Source: Pseudocercospora fijiensis CIRAD86 (Eukaryota; Ascomycota; Dothideomycetes; Mycosphaerellales; Mycosphaerellaceae). From it: a DNA stretch of 64,000 bases. Made by a program: the position numbers and the translations under genes. The stretch lies in contig NW_006921539.1 in assembly GCF_000340215.1 (NCBI RefSeq), positions 3,555,118 through 3,619,117 of the forward strand, read 5' to 3'. Of the stretch, positions 43,082-56,063 are shown piece after piece. The notes below the pieces were generated by a model, which had not been told where the DNA came from, made no database searches, and saw only the letters and a program-made list of their open reading frames with translations. Within the stretch, counting starts at the first letter, position 1. Each line of letters starts with the position of its first letter.

Positions 43082-46000
43082 GTAAGAAGGGTATATTAGC
43101 AGGTAGATAGGGTAGTAGTAGGTATAGGTAGTATTCGATAAGGAGCTAGGAGGAGAGGGAGGAAGGCAGGCAAGTTAGCCTATTACTAAGCGCCAAGCCC
43201 TACCTAAGGCATTAAGACCCTAGCTTTACTCGAGCCCGGTTACATACTAATTACGTGTAACCTCTTTAGTCCTAATACACGCTTCCCTTCTAAAGGCCGC
43301 GCTCTCGTAGCCGGTCTTTATTCTAGTCTTAACCTCTATTACTACTAACTTAGCAGGTCTAATAGGCTGCTTATTCCGCGCTGAATTAAACGCACAACTA
43401 CCGATTATATAACTATGTCAAACCTTACCTTCTAATACAATGTCTAACTCTAACTCTACTATCCTTATATATAATAAAGTGATATATAACTATAAGAATT
43501 AAGGACTATCGACTAATTACAATACGAGCGCACCTTCCCTACTATAATAGGTAGATATACGGGGTATTGTAGCACTACCCCCGTTCTACGTAATGTCGTA
43601 CCGAGTTCTTTGCGTCTACTCTAAAAGACCTAGCTATGTCCGCTTCCGAGGGTTATCCGCTTCCGAGGGTTTGTTCTTATTATTACGAGGGCTATTATTG
43701 TTCGTAGTTTCGCTAGCCCTAATTAGTTAGGTTTAGTAGCCTTTAATTGTCAATCTTATCTTATCTTTTTAGAAAAAACACAGCTCGTCTAGTTTCTATA
43801 AGTAAAGGCTATTATAAGTGTAGTAGTAGAGGTTCGCCTCGCTTAAAGGGTTAGATAGATCGAGGAGTAACCTATTGTCCGTAAGATCGACCCCGGCTAG
43901 CTTAGCTCTATAGTTTTTGCCCTTAGTTAGTTAGTCTATTAGTTTACTCAATCTTTTAAGCGGCTTAAAGCTTTAACTTAGCCTTAAAGTTTTAATCAAA
44001 GTTTTGATTAAAGGTGCCTTAGGCTCGTAGTGTAGGTAAGGTTGTATCTGTAGGCGCAGTAATAATAGCAAGTAATATTAATAATAGTAGCGCTAGTCGT
44101 CTTAGCGCTAACTTCACCTTCTTCTAATTTCCTTCTTTAACTAATAATAACTCGGCAACACCGTTACTAATATAGCTATATCCTTCCTTTGATTTTCTAT
44201 ACCGTAGCTATATACTGCCTTAAACACAACGATAATCGAGAGGAGGAACGGATTAGGCAAAATAGTAGCGAACAATTAGAGAAGAAGGGAAGATAGTTAA
44301 GAAGGAGGGGAGGACGAATAGAAAGCACTATATACGAGGGCAGAGGAGGTGCTAAAGGCGGAAGATAGAAGAACCCCTAAGAGGGCATATAGGATAATAA
44401 TCTTAGAACTCCTTAGAGGACTAAAAGCAATCTACAACTAGGCAAGCTACGTAATTATAAAGGTAGCTAATATAGTCGCAGCAAAGATTACGAAGAAATA
44501 GTAGGAGATAAGCCTAAACTACCGCACCTAGGTAGCAGTAGCTAGTTAGGAGGCGCTAAAACCCCCGAGGACAGTAGTTAGAGTCTATATTACGGACCTA
44601 TAGGAGCAAAAGGAAATCTAAGGACTTATAGGGAAAGAGATTATAGAAAGAATTGCAGTTAAAGAGGTAATTAGGGCTAGGAACGAAGGTAAAGGGGTAA
44701 TTAAGCTGTTTATAGTATAAGAGTAGGACAAAAAGAAGCTCGAAACACAAAAAGAATAGACAACTAAGATAGGGAAAATAGCAAAGGTCTCCTAACAGCA
44801 ATTCATAATTATAGCCTATAGTATAATAAGAAGCTTTAAGGAAGAATAGGATATTAAGAGCCTATAGAGACAAAACTAAGCTATATGCCTAGGCCTAAAG
44901 ATTACAAAAGTAGTATAGATTAAAAGGAAAATCGAAGAGACTAAGAAGCAGTCTTCCCTAATTATCTAGGTAGGGAGTATAGAACAAGCTAATATAGTGC
45001 TAGACTAGGGGTTGTTCTAGGACTTTAAAAGATTAGAAACAGAGATATATAGAAGCAACTATAGGATAATATAGTGCTTCAAATGTCAATACTATAGACA
45101 CTTAGTAGCTAAGTATATAAAGACAACTAATACCTACTCCTATTATATAGGGGATTACTAGGTTAAAGAATATAAAGTATATAAGGGAGAAGCAAGATAT
45201 ATATACTACACTAAAAGACACCCCTCTTAGGCGAAGGAATACCTAGTAAGAATATAGGTAGCGAGGAAGGCAAAGGAAGCTAGAATCAATATATAACAAG
45301 CTAGGGCAGCTAGGTATAGAAGCAGGTATAGAAGCAACCTAGCTAAGTGCTATAAAAGAGGTCTAGACAAGATAATAGGTTTATATTTAGGGCCTTACTA
45401 GCACAAGAGAGTTACTAGCAACTAGGGAGACTAAGATACCTTAACATTGTAGGAAAGGAAGTAGGGTAGACAAAGCTTAGTCAAATATTAGTCTAAAGCA
45501 AGGGAAGACTAAAGGAAAACTTATAGGGAAATGATATAGATAAAACCTAATAAACATTGCAACATTACTAAACATTATATAGTACAATATTAACAAGAGC
45601 AAAGACAAGGTACAGAGGAGCTTCCTTTAAGCACTAAACCTAAAAGAATATTACATTATTACAATCTAAGAGCCCTAGCTTAACCTATATATAAAGAGAC
45701 TAGCAATAGTTAAAGACCTAAGATACTACCTAATTATCTACAACTAGGGAGCCCTAAGGACATACATCTATATTAGTAAGGAGATAGATATAGAAACCTA
45801 GTAGGCTATGCTATAGGAGGATAGGGACCTAATATTAGTTTAAGTAGAGACATCCTAAGGTATACTCTAAGTCTACTATATATACAACCTACTACTAGAC
45901 TTAAGAAGCAGTACCTAACTGAAAACCCTAGAAAGACTACCTAGAGTTATCTAGGGGAACACCTACTAAATCCTACTTAGGGATTTCAACCTCTACTACC

Positions 46001-46357
46001 CCCTCTAGGGCTCTAACTTTACCCTAGCTTACTACTTCCTAGTAGGAAGACTAATTAATATATTAGAGAGGGAAGGAATAGAAATTGTTACCCTAAAGGG
46101 ACTAATTACTTAGGAGGCAAGAGGAAGCAGTAGTATACTAGACCTATGCTTTGCATTATATTAGATTAGGAACAGGATTACAAGATATAGGATTAACTAG
46201 GAACTAGAGGAATTATTAGACCACTTCCCGGTATAGATTGAGCTAAATGTCTAAGCTAATTAGGAAAGGGAACTAGAGGAGAAGCTTAACTAGAAAGGTG
46301 CCTAATAGGGCAGGATTAGGGAGGAACTAGAAAGGTAATTCGCTAGAGGAACTCTTA

Positions 46358-46722
46358 NNNNNNNNNNNNNNNNNNNNNNNNNNNNNNNNNNNNNNNNNNN
46401 NNNNNNNNNNNNNNNNNNNNNNNNNNNNNNNNNNNNNNNNNNNNNNNNNNNNNNNNNNNNNNNNNNNNNNNNNNNNNNNNNNNNNNNNNNNNNNNNNNNN
46501 NNNNNNNNNNNNNNNNNNNNNNNNNNNNNNNNNNNNNNNNNNNNNNNNNNNNNNNNNNNNNNNNNNNNNNNNNNNNNNNNNNNNNNNNNNNNNNNNNNNN
46601 NNNNNNNNNNNNNNNNNNNNNNNNNNNNNNNNNNNNNNNNNNNNNNNNNNNNNNNNNNNNNNNNNNNNNNNNNNNNNNNNNNNNNNNNNNNNNNNNNNNN
46701 NNNNNNNNNNNNNNNNNNNNNN
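46358..46722. other. assembly gap (365 N)
   Basis: A run of N replaces the sequence between the endonuclease and RT regions of the LINE. Open frames spanning it are artefacts. Confidence 0.99.
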
Positions 46723-48905
46723 AGAAAATTCTAGGCAATAAGGCACTAGGAGAAGACAAGATCTATAACAAACTTCTAAAAGCATATAGGAAGGGGCTAG
46801 CCCTAGCACTAGCCAATATCTTTTTACAAAGCCTAGCACTAGGATACTACCTAAGACTATTTAGGAAGTCCCTAATAGTAGTGCTAAGGAAGCCCTAGAA
46901 GGAAGACTATATATAGCTTAAGGCCTATAGACTAATAGCCCTACTTAATACAATAGGCAAGGTACTAGAAAAAATTGTAGCTAAAAGACTAACAACCTTT
47001 ACCGAGGAAAGGAATATCCTTCCTAAAAGCTAGATAGGAGGAAGGAAGAAGAGGTTAATACTAATAGCTATAGAACTAATTATAGAACAGATTAAGTATA
47101 TCTAGCACTATAGTTAAAACTAGGTAGTAACCCTCCTCTCCCTTAATATCTTAGGAGCCTTTAACAATATCTTCTATAAAAGACTCCTATATATACTTAA
47201 ATAGAAAGCTATACTAAACTAGATAGTCTAATTTATCTAGTCCTTCCTATAGGAAAGATCGATACAGCTTATTCTAGGTAAATTCAAATTAGACCTAATA
47301 CTAACTGAAAAGGGAATCCTCTAAGGATTAATACTCTCCCTAATCCTCTTCCTTATCTTTATAGTAGACCTACTCCTACTCCTAGAATCAAAAAACACAT
47401 TAGCATTAGGGTTTATAGATAATACAAACATCCTAGCCTAGTCTAAGACAATAGAAACTAACTATAAGATCCTAGAAGAGAAGTACTAGGAGTATAAAAA
47501 ATAGGCAAGGAGATATAGAGTAAAATTCGCCCTAGAAAAGTACTAGCTTATCTACTTTAGCAAGGCTAGATCAACCTATAACATAAAGCAATCAATTACT
47601 ATCTAAGGCTTTAAAACCCAACTATTAGCAGAGCTTAGGGTACTAGGAATCTAGCTAGATCTAAAACTGAATTAGGGACTATAAGTAAAGAAGGCAAAGT
47701 AGAGGGTAGATACTAATATGCAATCCATTAATAGGCTTATAGCCTCTATATAGGGGGCTATATTCGAGAAAGCTAAAGTCATATATAAAGCAATTGTTAA
47801 GCTAGCAATACTATATAGAGCACAGATATAGACAGCCTAGGAGAAAACACTAAAGAGGATTAAGCAACTAGTTAGTAGGTCCTAAACCCAAAGCCTAAAG
47901 AAAATCCTAGGAGTATATAAAACTATACTAATAAGGGTAGTAGAAATAGAATTAGGGATCCTACTAGTTAAACAATACTTCAAGGGACTAAGACACTAAT
48001 ATATAGCAAAGACAATAGAATACCTAGCCTAATAGACTATCTAAAAGGCACTAGACAAGATAAAAGCCTAGTGCATTAGGACTAGGAGGCGAGACAGACT
48101 ACAAATAACTCCCTAGAAGGTTAAAGACCTAGAGCAATATAGAGTCTTAACAAGAGAAATACTAGAGAAAGAGCTTTAGGGACTAAATATAAGGCTAAAG
48201 GAAGATAAGCCAAAGGGAGAGAAACAAAGCCTAGTAGAATCAATTGCTAGATACCTATAGGAGCAGGAATAGAACAAAACATAAGTCAGACTAGGAACCC
48301 TAAAGGCACTAATCAAATTTAGTTAATACAACTACTAGCTCTATAAGGACCTAAACAGGGCCGAGGCAAGCCTAGCTATCTAAATCAGATCTAAACACAT
48401 TGGACTCAGATCTTACCTATTTAGAAGAAACGTCCTAGGAATTGAAAGCAAGGCTTACTAATATAGCTACTAGTCTTAGAACCCTAAGCATATACTGCTA
48501 GTCTGCCCTTAATAGTTAGAAGGCAGAAGTAATTAGAGACTAAAAGCAATAGAAAGGGGATACGACAAGCTAATCTAGAGCAAAGAAGACCTAAAGAGGA
48601 TAGTAAAGTGGATTATTAAACAGGGATTTGTATAACAATTCGTACTAGCAAGGGAAACTAAGGAGTAGATAAGAAGGAGGGAAGAAGAGAGGGAAAGAAG
48701 GGCAGAGCAGTAGGCAAGGTAGTTAGAGGGTAACAACTATAACACTAGTATACCCTAGAGGAAGGAAAACAACGAAACGAGGAAGGTTAGCACTTATAAA
48801 TAGGACAGGAGGGAGGTTTTTACTAACTAAGTTAGTTTCCTACCTAAAACAATATATAGAAACAGACCTACATAGGCCGAAAGGCACTACAATAGGTAAA
48901 TAAAA

Positions 48906-48935
48906 TATCTATCTATCTATCTATCTATCTATATC
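48906..48935 (+). repeat. ATCT tetranucleotide run at LINE 3' end
   Basis: About six and a half copies of ATCT follow directly on the LINE C-terminal region and mark its probable 3' terminus. Confidence 0.8.
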
Positions 48936-48949
48936 CTTCCTTTCTTAAA

Positions 48950-51900
48950 CAACAACACACTCTACAACACTATTACTAATATAGTCGCGCCGGCCGCGCC
49001 GATTGCCTAGGCCTCGAGGCCTCGACGGAATAAGGGAATAAGAGGGGGACCTATAGGGCGCGTTAGTAAAGAGGTAGAATCCTTAAAAGAGTAGGCAATT
49101 AGTTAACGCGTCGTAGCGCGCTTGTTAATACTCGGTGCGCGTTTACTATAGTAGTATAGTCTTATTGTCCTTCGTTACTAACAATTGCTTACTTCTAATT
49201 AGTTAGCTAATAGTACCCCGGGGGTAGCATTATTCTTAGGCGACATTATAGCCCTTAGCCTTCTTCTTGTTCTTTATACTAGTCTAATACTTATCTAACA
49301 ACTTAGTTATGTCTTTAAAAGAGTCTTTAGCTTCCTACGAGTCCTATTTAGGTAAATAGCCTTGCTATCTTAGTAGGTACTCCTTCTTGCCTTGCCTAGT
49401 ACGATGCTATAGGATACGTTCTATAGACTATAGCTCCTTACTATCCGCTAGTATGTCTTCGTGTTCTGTAGGGGCTTCATCCCCTTCGCGTAGGTAGTAC
49501 GGCTTAAGGAGGGATATATAGAAGGTATTATAGATAGTATAATAAGGTAGGAGCTATAACTAATAGGCCTATATGCCCTTAGCCTCTCGAATGCGGAATA
49601 GGCTAATATATCTTAGTACGAGCTTAGGCCTTGTTTTACTATTAGGTAATAGGTGTTTGCGGATACGGAGGTTCTTTATACTAAGTATAACTATATCGCC
49701 TTGCTTAAAGGTTATTAGTATATAGCGCTTATCGTAGTAGGTCTTTTAGTACTCTTAAGCCTTTGTCAACTTCTCGGCTATCTTAGTATAGATTTCTCGC
49801 ATCTTCTAAACCCTCTTAATAGCCGCTAGTGTTTCGGGTACTTAACGCGCTTCCCTTTCCTTGCGCTCGGCCTCGAGCGATAGTAGGTCTTGTAGTATAG
49901 TAGTATTCTAGCCTATTATAGCTATATAGGGCGAGATCTTAGTTAATAAATATACACTATTATTGTATACGAATTCTATAGGCTATAGGAGGTTGACCTA
50001 ATCCTCGGGGTTCTTATTAATATAGCTATATAGGTACTGCTATAGGGTAGCATTCTGCCTCTCTGTTTAACCGTTAGTCTGTAGATAGAAGGCTATTAAT
50101 AGCCGATACTTTAGTCTTAGCTATAAGCAAATCTCGCTCTAATAGTAAGATATAAATGTCGAGCCCCTATCGGAGACTATCCCCTTAGGGGTTCCCTAAT
50201 AGGTATAGAAGATGTCACTCTATAGCGCCTCTGCTATATTAATAGCAGTCTAGTCTTTCCGCGCCGGGATGTATTAAGCGCCTTTAGTAAATCGATCTAC
50301 TATAACAAGGATAGCATTATATACGTCCTTGCTACCCCTACGCCTAGCAGGTAGAAGGCCTATAATAAAGTCTATTATTAGCTTAGCAAATAGCTTCTTT
50401 AGAATAGGGAGCGAAGACAACTCGCCGAACGGCAAGTGCTTCGGTGCTTTAACTCGCTAGTATACTGCATAGGTCTATATATACTCCTTTATATACCGCT
50501 TACTATTTAGCTAGTAGTATATACGCGATAGTAACTCGTACGACCTCTCTATGCTATAGTAACTAGCGAGCTTACTATTATAGTGCCTCTTTAAAAGCTC
50601 TTATCTAATCGATTGTTTAGCGGGGATATAGTATCTGCCCTTGAACTTTAAGTAACCTTTGTCGTCGATCGACTAATTGTTATTACTCTTGCTAGATCGA
50701 GTCGCCCGTCTACTTACAAGCTTATTAATACGCTCGATAGCAAAGGCGTCCCTCTACTAAGTACGCAACAGCTTATTTATAAACGATTAACTATCCCTAT
50801 TTGCAAGGTTATTTAATAGCACCCTCGCTATCGAACGAGGTACGTATTATATATATCTAATAGCACTAGCAGCCGGAACTACTACAACCTCTTCTATAGT
50901 ACTGTCGCTATATAGGCTATTACTATAGATAGCAATGTCTTTAATTAAGTTATTATAGCTCGAGCGATCTACGTCCTTTCTAACGCATACTAGAAGAACG
51001 ACAACTCCGCTATAGTATTTATTGCCGCCGCGGGGTCCGGAAGTCCGCTTATCCTACGCTTGCTTATTAACAATACGGGCTATAGCAATCTTATGCTACA
51101 GGGTTAGAAACAAAGAATTAATATATTAGGTCTCGCTATCGTAATTAGGTCGCCTCGATAGGCTATCGGTAGGGTTACTTACGCCTAGCCGGTATAATAC
51201 ATTAAAATCAAACCCGGCGAGGTAGACGGCCTATCTTGCCTATCGACCTATAACCCTAGTAACCTTAGTAATGCTACGGAGGTTGTTATAGTCTATATAG
51301 ACCTAAATAGTGTACTATACACTATCGAGATAGTGCCTCTAATACTTAAAGGCTTCTACGATTGCTAAGAGCTCTTACTCGTAGGTTTTATATCGACGTT
51401 CTATATCGATTATCTTTCGTAAAAAGAAGGCAATCGGGTGCTAGTAATAGTTATTATCTAATTGCTATAATATAATAGCCGATATAGCGAACTATAAAGC
51501 GTTAGTCTTAATTCGGATCTGCTTGCTTAGTACGAAATAGTGCAATAAGGGGACATTAGTAAAGCGTTGCTTTAGGCCGTTAAAAGCGGCTTATGCTCTG
51601 TTAGTCTATTTGAACTCCCTAGTTAGGTTAGCCTTAGTTTTAGTAAGCTTAGTTAGGGGCATTACATGCCGTAAATAGCCCTTAATAAACCGACGGTAGA
51701 AGTTAGCGAAGCCGAGGAACGACTATAGCTCCTTAATTAACGTAGGAACAGGCTATTTAGTAATAGTTTTGATCCGATTAGGATTAGCCTTAATACCCTT
51801 AGTTAATACGAGGAAGCTAAGGAAGGATACCTCCTTAGTAGCAAAGGTACATTTAGAAGGCTTATAATATAGGCTATAGGCCCGTAGGCGGTCGAGGACC

Positions 51901-52082
51901 TTTCGTACTAGAGCCTAGTATTCTATAATGTTAGGTAAGTATATATAAACTAAGATGTTATCTAGGTAAACTATATAGAGATAATCTAATAGGCCTAATA
52001 GGGCCCGATTAATATAGGACTAGAATGTAGTAGGGGCATTAGCTAGCCTAAATAGTATAACTAAGTACTCGAAATAGCTAGA
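48950..52082 (-). mobile_element. Ty3/gypsy chromovirus pol fragment, RIP-degraded
   Basis: Minus-strand reading gives, from right to left, the RT palm and thumb at about 52,080-51,600. It contains FEYLVILFRLANAP and YLDN, where active elements have YLDD, and [16 protein letters not shown]. RNase H-like sequence follows. An integrase core lies near 50,400-50,130, with VIVDRFTKGA and IVSDRGSTF carrying the first two acidic residues of the DDE triad. A chromodomain-like segment near 49,440-49,330 reads KKEYLLR, then a TAG in place of Trp, then QGYLP. Nearly all interruptions are TAG. The 5' part (gag, protease) is missing because the sequence changes at about 52,082 to the next element. The LTR next to 49 kb was not delimited. 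Confidence 0.82.
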
Positions 52083-52220
52083 CCCCGTAGTAGTTCGGTT
52101 TCCGAACTACTAAACGTATATAGTTTGGTTTCTTGGCGGCGAACTAGCTCCCTAGTTCCGGTTTGGTTTTTTCGAACTATATAGATTCCTAGTTTAAACT
52201 AGAGACTATATTAGTTTTAC

Positions 52221-52530
52221 TATAAGGACACTCTTATTCGACTGCCGGCTACGATTGCCGGCTATAATAGTAACTCTGTTACATTTACTACGCTCTTTTG
52301 CCGTTGCTAGGGCGTAGTTGCCGTTACTAGGGCGTAGTTGCCGTTACTAGGGCGTAGTTTTGCTATAAGGACACTCTTATTCGACTACCGGCTACGATTG
52401 CCGGCTATAATAGTTACTAGGTTGTATTTACTACGCTTTATTACCGTTGCTAGGGCGTAGTTGCCGTTGCTAGGGCGTAGTTGCCGTTGCTAGGGCGTAG
52501 TTGCTATTACTAGGGCGTAGTTGCCGTAGT
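52221..52530 (+). repeat. nested subterminal direct repeats
   Basis: A unit starting TATAAGGACACTC occurs at 52,221 and again at 52,364 (143-bp period). Each unit contains one pair of the 13-bp GCCGGC repeat and then a run of a 20-bp tandem repeat containing GCTAGGGCGTAG (three copies in the first unit, four in the second). Repeated subterminal motifs are common transposase-binding regions in hAT elements. Confidence 0.75.
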
Positions 52531-52671
52531 TGCGAAAGCTTACCTATATAACGTTACGTAGGCGGCAACAATTAGGGCTTCGCGATATTCTTATACTTTT
52601 AACTTCTTCCTCTATACCTATACCGATAACAACTACTATACGCTACGCCCCCGCCCCTTTCCCTTACAATA

Positions 52672-54087
52672 GTAAGAGAGAAGCGCGCCGCGCGCTAAAT
52701 AGAAGATAGAACTAAAGACCGCGAGTTTATTTTGCCTAAGCGTCTAACTAAAAAGCGTAAGACTAAAGAGGAGTACTCTACGAAGAAGAATTCCGTACGA
52801 GACCGCGAGAGAAAGGACAAGATAGATAAGGATAAAAGAGCTAAGGATAAGAGAAGAAAGGCGCGGAATAAGGCATTCTATCGATAGCTAGCGCCTATAG
52901 AAAAAAGTAAAGGTTAGAATAAGAAGACAACCTAAGAGAAGGCTAAGAGGAAGAAAGAATTACGGCTAGTTTTCGAGCGTAAAGTTCTAGTAGCGTAAGT
53001 CAATCTAGCTAGCGGCCGTAGCTAGCAGCTATAGCCGGCAGCCGTAGCCGGCAGCTATAGCCGGCATATTTTTCTTTAACACGTTAACTAATAGCATTTA
53101 GACCTATAGCCGCTACCTCTATCGATACGACCGATAGTAACGGAGATGTTTAGATAGCCGAGAACAATAATACTAGAGTTTAGGATACCGCGATAGAGCT
53201 TAATACTACGAATAAAGGAACTAAAAAAAGCGAGGAGATACTATACGTCGATCTAGTAACAGGTACAGTCTTAGGGCCTAACGCTATAGACGATAAGCGC
53301 TAGGAGTAGATCGAGTATAGTTAAAGAGACAAGATACTAGTAAAGGGCTAAGGTATAAGTCCTATTAATCTAGAAAATCATAGTTAAAGCTACTACGAAA
53401 AGCTAGCAAGGATTAGAATCGAGACTAGTCGTCTTTATATCCTTAATATAGAGTAGAAGTTTCTTTATTAGTATTAGAGCGAAGCCTTTGCGTCTATAAA
53501 GGCAAAGTAGCTTGCGATTAATGCGATCGGGGCTAGGTATCTAGGGACGGCAGAAGTGTTACTATAGGAGGAAGGGGTACAGGTAATTATTCTATGCTCG
53601 GTATATATAGCCGGCGTTCGTAGCCGGTAGATACTAACAGTTAAATAGAAAGCGTTTCTCGAAGGCAGAGTGCTACTACTATATAAAATCTTTACTAAGG
53701 CAGAGAGGGCTTATATCCGGAATCTAAGCTACTAGTAGGATAGGTTAGCGTTGGAATTCTCTAAATCTCTATATAAGCCTCCGAAGGATTACCTATTTCA
53801 GCGATACGGCTTTATCTCGACTACTCCGTAGGTACCCGAAGAAGCTCGAGCGCTCTTTAAGGTCTTTACTAAGAAGCGGAAGGAGTTCGAGGATTAGGAT
53901 TAGTTAATAGAGCTATTAGTTAGTCTTAGGTTTCGTAGTTAGACTCGGCCTAAGCATTTGCTTATCGAGTGTCTTATACCGAAAGAGGATAGATTAAGAC
54001 TAAAAACGAGCTTAGATTCGTTAGGTATAGTAGCTCGGTTCCGTTAGTAGGAGAGAGCCGCCGTATAGAAGGCAAAATTCAGGTAGT
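52672..54087 (+). pseudogene. unidentified gene of the composite element
   Basis: The plus-strand frame begins with a highly basic, KR-rich region of about 80 codons. It continues through a predicted 107-nt intron (52,995-53,101; GTAAGT donor, phase-consistent) into a mixed region. A coherent stretch around 53,650-54,060 reads FLEGRVLLLYKIFTKAERAY and, further on, KHLLIECLIPKEDRLR. All stops are TAG or TAA. I recognise no family. The product looks like a soluble protein with a basic N-terminus and could be an accessory or DNA-binding protein of the element. Confidence 0.4.
52995..53101 (+). other. predicted intron carrying three 13-bp repeat units
   Basis: GTAAGT donor, TTAACTAAT branch region and ATTTAG acceptor. 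The exon ends fit in phase (2+1). GCCGGC occurs at 53,034, 53,047 and 53,060. Confidence 0.5.
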
Positions 54088-54215
54088 TAGGGTAGCTAGG
54101 AAAGAAATTCTAGTAGTTAGGCTAGCTAGGGTAGCTAGGAAAAAAAATCTAGTAGTTAGGTAGCTAGGAAACAAAAAAAAAGGTAGCTAGCTATTTACTA
54201 CCTAGCTGTTCCTAA
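54078..54215 (+). repeat. GTAGTTAGG/TAGCTAGG repeats upstream of the transposase
   Basis: Three imperfect units of about 30-40 bp, each GTAGTTAGG followed by TAGCTAGGAAA and an A-rich stretch, are followed by a TAGCTAGCTA cluster. They immediately precede a TATAAAAG box and could be promoter or transposase-binding repeats. Confidence 0.6.
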
Positions 54216-54226
54216 CGATACGATGC

Positions 54227-54234
54227 TATAAAAG
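54227..54234 (+). promoter_or_regulatory. TATA box candidate for the hAT transposase
   Basis: TATAAAAG lies just after the repeat cluster and about 100-150 bp before the first recognisable transposase codons, on the coding strand. Confidence 0.4.
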
Positions 54235-54977
54235 AAAGGGTGTTTCCCTATAGCTACTAGTACACATCTACTACTCCTAAGTCCTTACCTTACCGTACGA
54301 AACCTTAAAACATACCGACCGACATTGTATATATACTAGCCGCTATACTAGGAAGGGTAACAACGAGACGATAGTCGAAACAGTCTAGTATACGAGCGAG
54401 ATTGCGACAACGTCGAGAGGAGGTCGTATACTTACCTTCGAGCCTATCGAGTCCTAGACGACGATTAGGGCTAGATTTATCCTCTCCGAATCCTAGTAGT
54501 AGGAATTCATTATAGGGTACTACTACCTAGTCCTTACCTTTACGGAGTCTAAGTAGAAGGTTATTCGGAGATATAAGAACATCGAGTATTAACCCGGAAA
54601 TCTTCGAAAAGGCTAGCTAGGCGTATCTTTAGAAACCCGAGTATATAGAGCAGTTTAATTAATAGGTCTATAAGATATAGTTCCCTTTATACTTACGTTC
54701 GAAGGAGTATAAACTCCGGAAGTACTCGATGCGATAGAGGAGTAAGGAGCGAACGGACACATTCTAGAAGTTCTTTATAGAGGGGGCATTGCACCGTTAT
54801 ACAACTTCTCGACTTAAAGGTTAACTAGTAATTGTCTACAACTTCTACGGTTCAATCTTAAAACACCCGAAACTAGGGGATAGGAACTTATCGCCTACGA
54901 ACTATCTCTATTCTAAACAGTATCGGGAATCTTAAGGAGAGAGGAGAGTTAATATAGATACAGCGTTCTAGAAAGAG

Positions 54978-55129
54978 GTACGTCTTCTAAAATACCGGCT
55001 ATAGCTACCGGCTATAGCTACCGGCTATAGCTGCCGGCTATAGATTCCGGCTATAGATTCCGGCTATAGATTCCGGCTATAGATTCCGGCTACTTAAATC
55101 AACCGTAGAGGTCTAGCTAATTATTATAG
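54978..55129 (+). other. predicted intron carrying eight 13-bp repeat units
   Basis: GTACGT donor, AGCTAAT branch and TTATAG acceptor. The transposase frame resumes in phase 0 (KE joined to ATLKEALG). The unit occurs at 54,994 and then every 13 bp to 55,085. The reading frame through the array shifts out of the transposase frame, which supports removal by splicing. Confidence 0.6.
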
Positions 55130-56063
55130 GCTACGCTTAAGGAAGCTCTAGGATTAAAGGCTACCGATTTCTTCCCTAAAGACTTTAAGCAACTAGCAAA
55201 CGAAATACTAGCTATAAACGGTCTTCCGGAAGACTTCTACGAAAGGGAGTCTATATAGAAGATATACCTATATCTTACAAACTACCCTCCCCTATTTCTC
55301 GGCGCGACAACCTAGCGTATTATGTTCGAAAAGAACAAAGAGGCTACGTTAGACGATATTCGGGAGATCCTCCGTAATACTCGCCGAGTAGCTATTACTA
55401 TCGATAGCTAGTTAAGCCGGACTATAAGAGCCTCCTTCCTCTCGATTATACTATACTTTATTAATTCGGATTAGAAACTCTAGGAACTTATAATCGGATT
55501 CCCTAAAATTCTAGGTTCCTATACTAGTAAGGATATAGCGAAGCTTATCTATACGGCAATAGACAGGGTTAGCGTAACAACGAAACTAATCTCGATTACT
55601 ACGGACAACGCTAGTAACAATCGAACATTATATAAGGCGTTGTATATACAATTCACTCGTATATGTCTTTAAAATTACTAATTGTATCGATAGGGTCGAG
55701 TACGTAGAGGAGATTACAAGGTCTATAATCTAGCTTAATCTTCCGAATATTAAGCTCGCTACGATTCCGGATACGCACGACAATACGTACGATAATAACG
55801 ATAAAGAGGAGCCTATTAATAGCCCTAGCCCTAACGAATCGGAGCCGACGTCGTTGCTAGTTATATCCCTATAGAAGTTTCCCTACCTCGCTTATATAGT
55901 TCAAATCGCGATCCGAGCCCTCTTTAAGACGCTTAAAATTGCACTATTAAACGACGACTAATAGAAGATCCTAGATAAGGATAAAGCAAAGTCGAAAGTC
56001 GAGAAACTTATTATAGCAATAAGACGGGATAAGGTAGAGAGCCTCGCTCTCGTTTTATATAAG

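Larger units (their letters stand above)
43082..48935 (+). mobile_element. Tad1-like non-LTR (LINE) retrotransposon, RIP-degraded
   Basis: Three conserved regions appear in order on the plus strand, all broken by TAG/TAA. First, a CCHC-type knuckle at about 45,080-45,180 (CFKCQYYRH) ends an ORF1-like region. Second, an apurinic endonuclease-like domain at about 45,570-46,240 shows IQYN and IQEP signatures and a DHFP ending. Third, a reverse transcriptase lies at about 46,725-47,700 (YRLIALLNTIGKVLEKI, then SLILFLIF). A region after the RT has a cysteine-poor C-terminal tail. The element ends in a short ATCT tetranucleotide run, as LINE 3' ends often do. An assembly gap removes the link between the endonuclease and RT. 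The 5' end is uncertain and I place it at the break of the preceding repeat. Confidence 0.8.

Noticed and set aside
46327..46839. Minus-strand frames of 134-170 codons
   Set aside because: They span the N gap and are artefacts.
53583..53630. Possible fourth repeat-bearing intron at GTAATT
   Set aside because: The segment is open in the surrounding frame, and the best acceptor with a branch site breaks phase, so it may simply be translated.
54994..55090. Eight regularly spaced repeats resembling a CRISPR array
   Set aside because: The unit is a simple 13-bp tandem repeat without spacers, in a eukaryotic transposon.
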